Of a stretch of DNA of 64,000 nucleotides, positions 60,482 through 64,000 are shown piece after piece. Position 1 is the first letter of the stretch; each line of letters starts with the position of its first letter. The translations under genes and the position numbers were made by a program. The notes under the pieces were generated by a model. It was not told the origin of the DNA, ran no database searches, and worked only from the letters and a program-made list of their open reading frames with translations. Source of the stretch: Streptomyces sp. GS7 (lineage in GTDB: Bacteria; Actinomycetota; Actinomycetes; Streptomycetales; Streptomycetaceae); assembly GCF_009834125.1 (NCBI RefSeq), contig NZ_CP047146.1:5697501-5761500 (forward strand), written 5' to 3'.

Positions 60482-63400
60482 TCAGCCCGGCACCCGATGG
60501 CGGACCGTCGAACCGGCGCGGTCCTTGACCACCTCCAGCTGGGACGGGATGCGCGCCTTGAGGTCCGCGACGTGGCTGACGATGCCGACGCTGCGGTCGC
60601 GTTCGCGGAGCGCGTCGAGGACGTCGAGGACCTCGTCGAGGGTCTGTTCGTCGAGGCTGCCGAAGCCCTCGTCGATGAAGAGGGTGTCCAGCCGGGTGCC
60701 GCCCGCCTCGTCGGTGACGACATCGGCGAGGCCGAGGGCCAGGGCGAGCGACGCGAAGAAGGTCTCGCCGCCGGAGAGGCTGGCGGTGTCCCGCTCCTGG
60801 CCGGTCCAGGCGTCGATGACGTGCAGGCCGAGGCCGGAGCGCCGGGCGCCGCCGGCCCGTTCGTCGGAGTGGACGAGGGTGTACCGGCCGCCGGACATCC
60901 GGCGCAGCCGGGCGGTGGCCGCGGCGGCGACCTGCTCCAGGCGGGCGGCCAGCACATACGACTCCAGGCGCATCCGCCGTGCGTTCTCGCTGGAGGTGCC
61001 GGAGGTGAGCGAGGCGAGGCGGGCGATCCGGTCGTACGCGGCGCGCAGCGGGGCCAGGCGGCGGGCGTCGTCCTCGGCGTCGGTGGAGAGCCGGTCGAGG
61101 GCGGTGCAGCGTTCCCGGGCCGCGGCCAGGCCGGCGGCGGCGGTCCGCAGCCGCTCCGCCGCGGCGCGGTGCGCGGTGCGGGCGGCGTCCGGGTCGGCGG
61201 GCGGCAGGGCCGCGGCGGAGGCGAGTTCCGGCCGGTCCAGCTCGGCCGCCACGGCCGCCGCTGCGGCCTGCCGGTCGTCCAACTCCCGCTGCACGGCCCG
61301 TCGTTCGGCGTCCGGCAGCAGGGCCTCGGCCGCCGCCTCCGGAGTACCGAACCCGGCGCGGTAGGCGGCGTCGGAGAGCTGTGCGTCGGCCTCCTTCAGA
61401 CGCTGGGCGCAGCCGGCTGCCGTACGGGACGCCTCGGCCGCGGCGGCGAGCAGCGCGATCCGCCGCTCCAGCCGCTCGGCCCGCTCGGCGACGCTGCCGC
61501 AGTCGCCTCGCGCCTCGGCCAACTCCTCCTCCAGCGCGGCCCGTTCGCGGTCCAGGGCCTCACGGTGGGAGGTACGGGCGGCGGCCCGGCGCTCGGCCTG
61601 CTGCTGCGCGTCGCGGCGCCGCTCGTACTCCCGCTCGGCGCGCGCCAGCGCCTCGCGGGCGCCGTGCAGATCGGCTCCGGCGGCCTGGGCGCGGGCGAAG
61701 TCGGCCCGCAACTGCTCGACGTGGCCGGCGAGTTCGGCGGTGGGGCCGTCGCCGGCCGCGGCGCCGGCGGCGGCCAGCGCCTCCTTGACGGACTGGCGGT
61801 GCCCCTCCGCCCGCTGCCGGGTCTCCTCGGCGCGGCGGTGGGCCTCCTGTGCGGCCTCCTCGGCGGCCCGGTCGACATGGCCGGCGCCGGCCCGGGCCGG
61901 GTCCGGGTGCTCGGTCGCGCCGCACACCGCGCACGCCAGGCCGTCTTCCAGCTGGGCGGCCAGTTCGGCGGCGATCCCACGCAGCCGCAGCTCCTTGAGC
62001 TCCAGCCAGTGCTCCTGAGCCTTCGCCGAACGCTCCCGGGCGGTCAGCAACTCCGCTTCCGCGTCCCCTAGTTCGCCGGTGAGACGGTCGCGCCGGCGGG
62101 CCGCGTCCAGCCGTTCAGCGGCCGGGGCGATCCGGTCGCCGAGCTGTTCCGCGCGGCCGGCGGACTCCTGTGCGGTCTCGATCCGCCGCTGGTGTGCCCG
62201 GCGCGCGGCGCCCCATTCGGCGAGCCACTGGGCGGCGTCCAGCAGCGTCTGCTCGTCGGCGTGCGCCTCGCGGTCGAGGGTGGCGCGCTCCCGGCCGAGG
62301 TCGGCGGCCCGCCGCTCGGCCCGGCGCGCCGCCGCGAGCGCTCCCAGATCGGCCCGCAACGTCCGTTCCAGCGCGGCGAGTCGGTCGCCCTCGGCGTCCG
62401 CGAGGTCGGGCGGCAGCGGGGCACGGTGCTGCCGTTCGGCGCGCTGGGCGGCGGCCAGCTCCTGCCAGGCGTCCTCGCGCAGCGCGAGGACGGGTGCCAC
62501 GCCCGCGGCGGCGCGGGCCCGCTCCAGCCGTTCCCGCAGGCGGTCGCCCGCGCCCGCGCCGGCGGCCAGTTCGGCGGCGCGGCGGCGGGCGTCGGCGTGC
62601 CGGCGCTGGAGCCGGTCCCGTTCCAGGGTCTCCTCCAGCCGTGCGGCGGCCGACCGCTCCGCCGTCTCGGCGGCGTGGACCGCGGACGCGGCGATCTCCC
62701 GGCGCTCGCGGGCGCTCGCCCGGGCGACCGCGGCGCGGGCCAGCACCGCCCCGGCGAATCCGGGCTCGCCGGGACCGGGCGCGGCGGCAGCGGCGGTCGC
62801 CTCGGCGGGTGCGGTGGCCGCCGCCCGTCCGCCGCGCCGGTTCGCTCCCGCCTGTACCGGCACAACCGCCTTTGCCAGAGCGGGCACTGACGGGTCGTCG
62901 AGATCCGGGGCGGACCCGGCCGCCTGCGCCATCCGGTGGGCCAGCGCCAGCAGCCGGTCGTCCCCGGTCGCCACCTGGTCGGCCGCGGCCCTGCGGCGCG
63001 CCGTCAGCTCCTCTTCGAGCGCGGCGAACCGCCCGGTGTCGAAGAGCCGCCCCAGCAGCCGGGCCCGCGCCTCCGCGTCCGCCCGCAGGAAGCGCGCGAA
63101 GTCGCCCTGGGGCAGCAGCACCACCTGGCAGAACTGCTCCTTGCTCATGCCGAGCAGCTGCTGGATCTCCTCGCCGATCTCCTGGTGCGAGCGGCTGAGC
63201 GGCCGCCACTCGCCGGCCGGCACGCCGTCGGCGGCCGGCCCCGCGGGGACGAACTCGCGCAGCCGGCTCTGCGCCTTCTCCTTCGTCGTACCGCTGCCGC
63301 GCTTCTTGGGGCGGGGCTGCTCGGGCAGCCGGGTGATCTCCAACCGGCGTTCGGCCACGGTGAGTTCGAGGACGACCTCGGTCAGGGTGGAGGGGTCGGC

Positions 63401-63610
63401 CAGATCGCTGCGCAGGGCCTGGCCGCTCTGGCGCGCCCCGGGCACCGACCCGTACAGCGCGAAGCAGACCGCGTCCAGGACCGAGGTCTTGCCCGCGCCG
63501 GTCGGCCCGTGCAGCAGGAAGAGGCCGTCGCGGGCGAGCCGGTCGAAGTCGACGGTCTGGGCGCCGCCGAACGGCCCGAACGCGGTGACGGTCAGCCGGT
63601 GCAGCCTCAT
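60482..63610 (-). CDS. sbcC: SbcC-type nuclease subunit (SMC-like ATPase)
   Basis: The 1042-residue protein pairs with SbcD to process double-strand DNA ends and hairpins. The N-terminal ATPase half has GPTGAGKTSVLDAVCFALYG, the middle is a long coiled coil with a zinc hook CAVCG near residues 559-562, and the C-terminal half has the signature LSGGETFFASLALALG and Walker B LDTLFIDEGFGSLDEQ. ATG 63610 overlaps the sbcD stop (ATGA). Confidence 0.96.
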   Translation of the reverse strand: MRLHRLTVTAFGPFGGAQTVDFDRLARDGLFLLHGPTGAGKTSVLDAVCFALYGSVPGARQSGQALRSDLADPSTLTEVVLELTVAERRLEITRLPEQPRPKKRGSGTTKEKAQSRLREFVPAGPAADGVPAGEWRPLSRSHQEIGEEIQQLLGMSKEQFCQVVLLPQGDFARFLRADAEARARLLGRLFDTGRFAALEEELTARRRAAADQVATGDDRLLALAHRMAQAAGSAPDLDDPSVPALAKAVVPVQAGANRRGGRAAATAPAEATAAAAAPGPGEPGFAGAVLARAAVARASARERREIAASAVHAAETAERSAAARLEETLERDRLQRRHADARRRAAELAAGAGAGDRLRERLERARAAAGVAPVLALREDAWQELAAAQRAERQHRAPLPPDLADAEGDRLAALERTLRADLGALAAARRAERRAADLGRERATLDREAHADEQTLLDAAQWLAEWGAARRAHQRRIETAQESAGRAEQLGDRIAPAAERLDAARRRDRLTGELGDAEAELLTARERSAKAQEHWLELKELRLRGIAAELAAQLEDGLACAVCGATEHPDPARAGAGHVDRAAEEAAQEAHRRAEETRQRAEGHRQSVKEALAAAGAAAGDGPTAELAGHVEQLRADFARAQAAGADLHGAREALARAEREYERRRDAQQQAERRAAARTSHREALDRERAALEEELAEARGDCGSVAERAERLERRIALLAAAAEASRTAAGCAQRLKEADAQLSDAAYRAGFGTPEAAAEALLPDAERRAVQRELDDRQAAAAAVAAELDRPELASAAALPPADPDAARTAHRAAAERLRTAAAGLAAARERCTALDRLSTDAEDDARRLAPLRAAYDRIARLASLTSGTSSENARRMRLESYVLAARLEQVAAAATARLRRMSGGRYTLVHSDERAGGARRSGLGLHVIDAWTGQERDTASLSGGETFFASLALALGLADVVTDEAGGTRLDTLFIDEGFGSLDEQTLDEVLDVLDALRERDRSVGIVSHVADLKARIPSQLEVVKDRAGSTVRHRVPG

Positions 63611-64000
63611 CGCGCCACCTCCGCCACCGCGTCGGCGGCCCGTACCTCGTCGATGGCGGACCGCAGTTCGGCCCGCTCCGCGTCGTCGGCGGCGCGCCCG
63701 GACCGGACGTGTGCCACGAAGTCCTCGGCGATCTCCTGGTCGCTCCGGCCGCGCAGCCGCTGGGCGTACGAGGCCGTGGACCGGGCCGGGCCCTCGTCCG
63801 GGTCGAAGACCAGGCTCAGGGTGTGCGGGAAGCGCTGGGCCAGCCGGGCCATGGGGTCGTGCGGCCGGGAGGCGTCGGTGAGCGTCGCCTCCACCCAGGA
63901 GTCCTCGTGCCGGGCCAGCGCCGGGTCGTCCAGCAGCTGTTCCAGCGGTCCGCGGATACGGGCCAGCGGTCGCGGCACCGGGCAGTCCACCCGCTCGGCG
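63607..64000 (-). CDS. sbcD: SbcD nuclease subunit, C-terminal part (gene cut by window)
   Basis: The reading frame is open to the right edge, so the metallophosphatase N-terminus is outside the window. The visible 130 or so residues are the C-terminal cap/exonuclease-partner region (ARIRGPLEQLLDDPALARHEDSWVEATLTD..., RRLRGRSDQEIAEDFVAHVRSG-like). Identity rests mainly on the overlapping sbcC gene and typical order sbcD-sbcC. Confidence 0.88.
   Translation of the reverse strand, partial: AERVDCPVPRPLARIRGPLEQLLDDPALARHEDSWVEATLTDASRPHDPMARLAQRFPHTLSLVFDPDEGPARSTASYAQRLRGRSDQEIAEDFVAHVRSGRAADDAERAELRSAIDEVRAADAVAEVAR

Noticed and set aside
60482..63610. Several + strand frames opposite sbcC
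   Set aside because: They are shadows of a clear SMC-type gene with Walker and zinc-hook motifs.

Overview
The window is high-GC actinobacterial chromosome and almost certainly Streptomyces. The evidence is strong GC bias at third codon positions, frequent GTG starts, rare TTA codons, F420-dependent and biotin genes of actinobacterial type, a Streptomyces subtilisin inhibitor, actinobacterial MurT/GatD, and TAGGCT-like -10 boxes close to start codons. From memory, the order pfkA, tripeptidyl aminopeptidase, urease, bioFBAD, purB resembles the SCO12xx part of the S. coelicolor chromosome. This was not checked. I saw no tRNA, rRNA, insertion sequence, integrase or CRISPR array.

Region 1 (1-10.7 kb) is mostly core metabolism: an acyl-CoA dehydrogenase with a divergent TetR regulator, peptide deformylase, the MurT/GatD lipid II amidation pair, ATP-dependent phosphofructokinase, a CtaG-type cytochrome oxidase assembly protein, a secreted subtilisin inhibitor with arginine at P1, a PlsC acyltransferase and a stand-alone microbial poly(ADP-ribose) glycohydrolase. 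Region 2 (10.7-17.5 kb) has a secreted tripeptidyl-aminopeptidase-type hydrolase, a NitT/TauT-type ABC importer, and a four-gene roadblock-like operon in which two genes carry TTA codons behind an attenuator-like hairpin.

Region 3 (17.5-28.2 kb) is the urease operon (ureABC-F-G-D, read leftwards, no ureE), a secreted M28 aminopeptidase, a Phd/YefM-type antitoxin without a toxin facing a ClpP-like peptidase gene across a TGTACA-type palindrome, an NlpC/P60 hydrolase, a LysE/LysR pair and a serine-kinase-type ATPase. Region 4 (28.4-34.6 kb) is biotin synthesis (bioF divergent from bioB-bioA-bioD), a TTA-containing methyltransferase, and a ribbon-helix-helix/Fic-like toxin-antitoxin pair whose Fic motif is degenerate.

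Region 5 (34.6-48.6 kb) holds a LysR regulator, an APC permease, an orphan phage-type tail-tube protein, an F420-dependent oxidoreductase behind a 17-nt tandem repeat, two overlapping CNNM/CBS membrane proteins, a FAD monooxygenase with a 16-bp perfect TetR-type operator and its TetR gene, an SGNH hydrolase with an in-frame palindromic insertion, a 54-residue repeat protein, purB and a Mug-type DNA glycosylase. Region 6 (48.7-64 kb) is regulatory and accessory: ROK and GntR repressors with a DasR-like site, an Asp/Glu racemase homologue, an ECF41-type sigma factor overlapping an EamA transporter, a MocR regulator, a membrane-anchored ACT-GNAT acetyltransferase, a DUF885 peptidase, a rhodanese, an Lrp regulator and the sbcC-sbcD nuclease genes, with sbcD running off the end.

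The most interesting local systems are the antitoxin/ClpP pair (about 23.8-25.1 kb), the TTA-containing roadblock operon (15.2-17.5 kb), the membrane ACT-GNAT protein (56-57.5 kb) and the degenerate Fic pair (34-34.6 kb).
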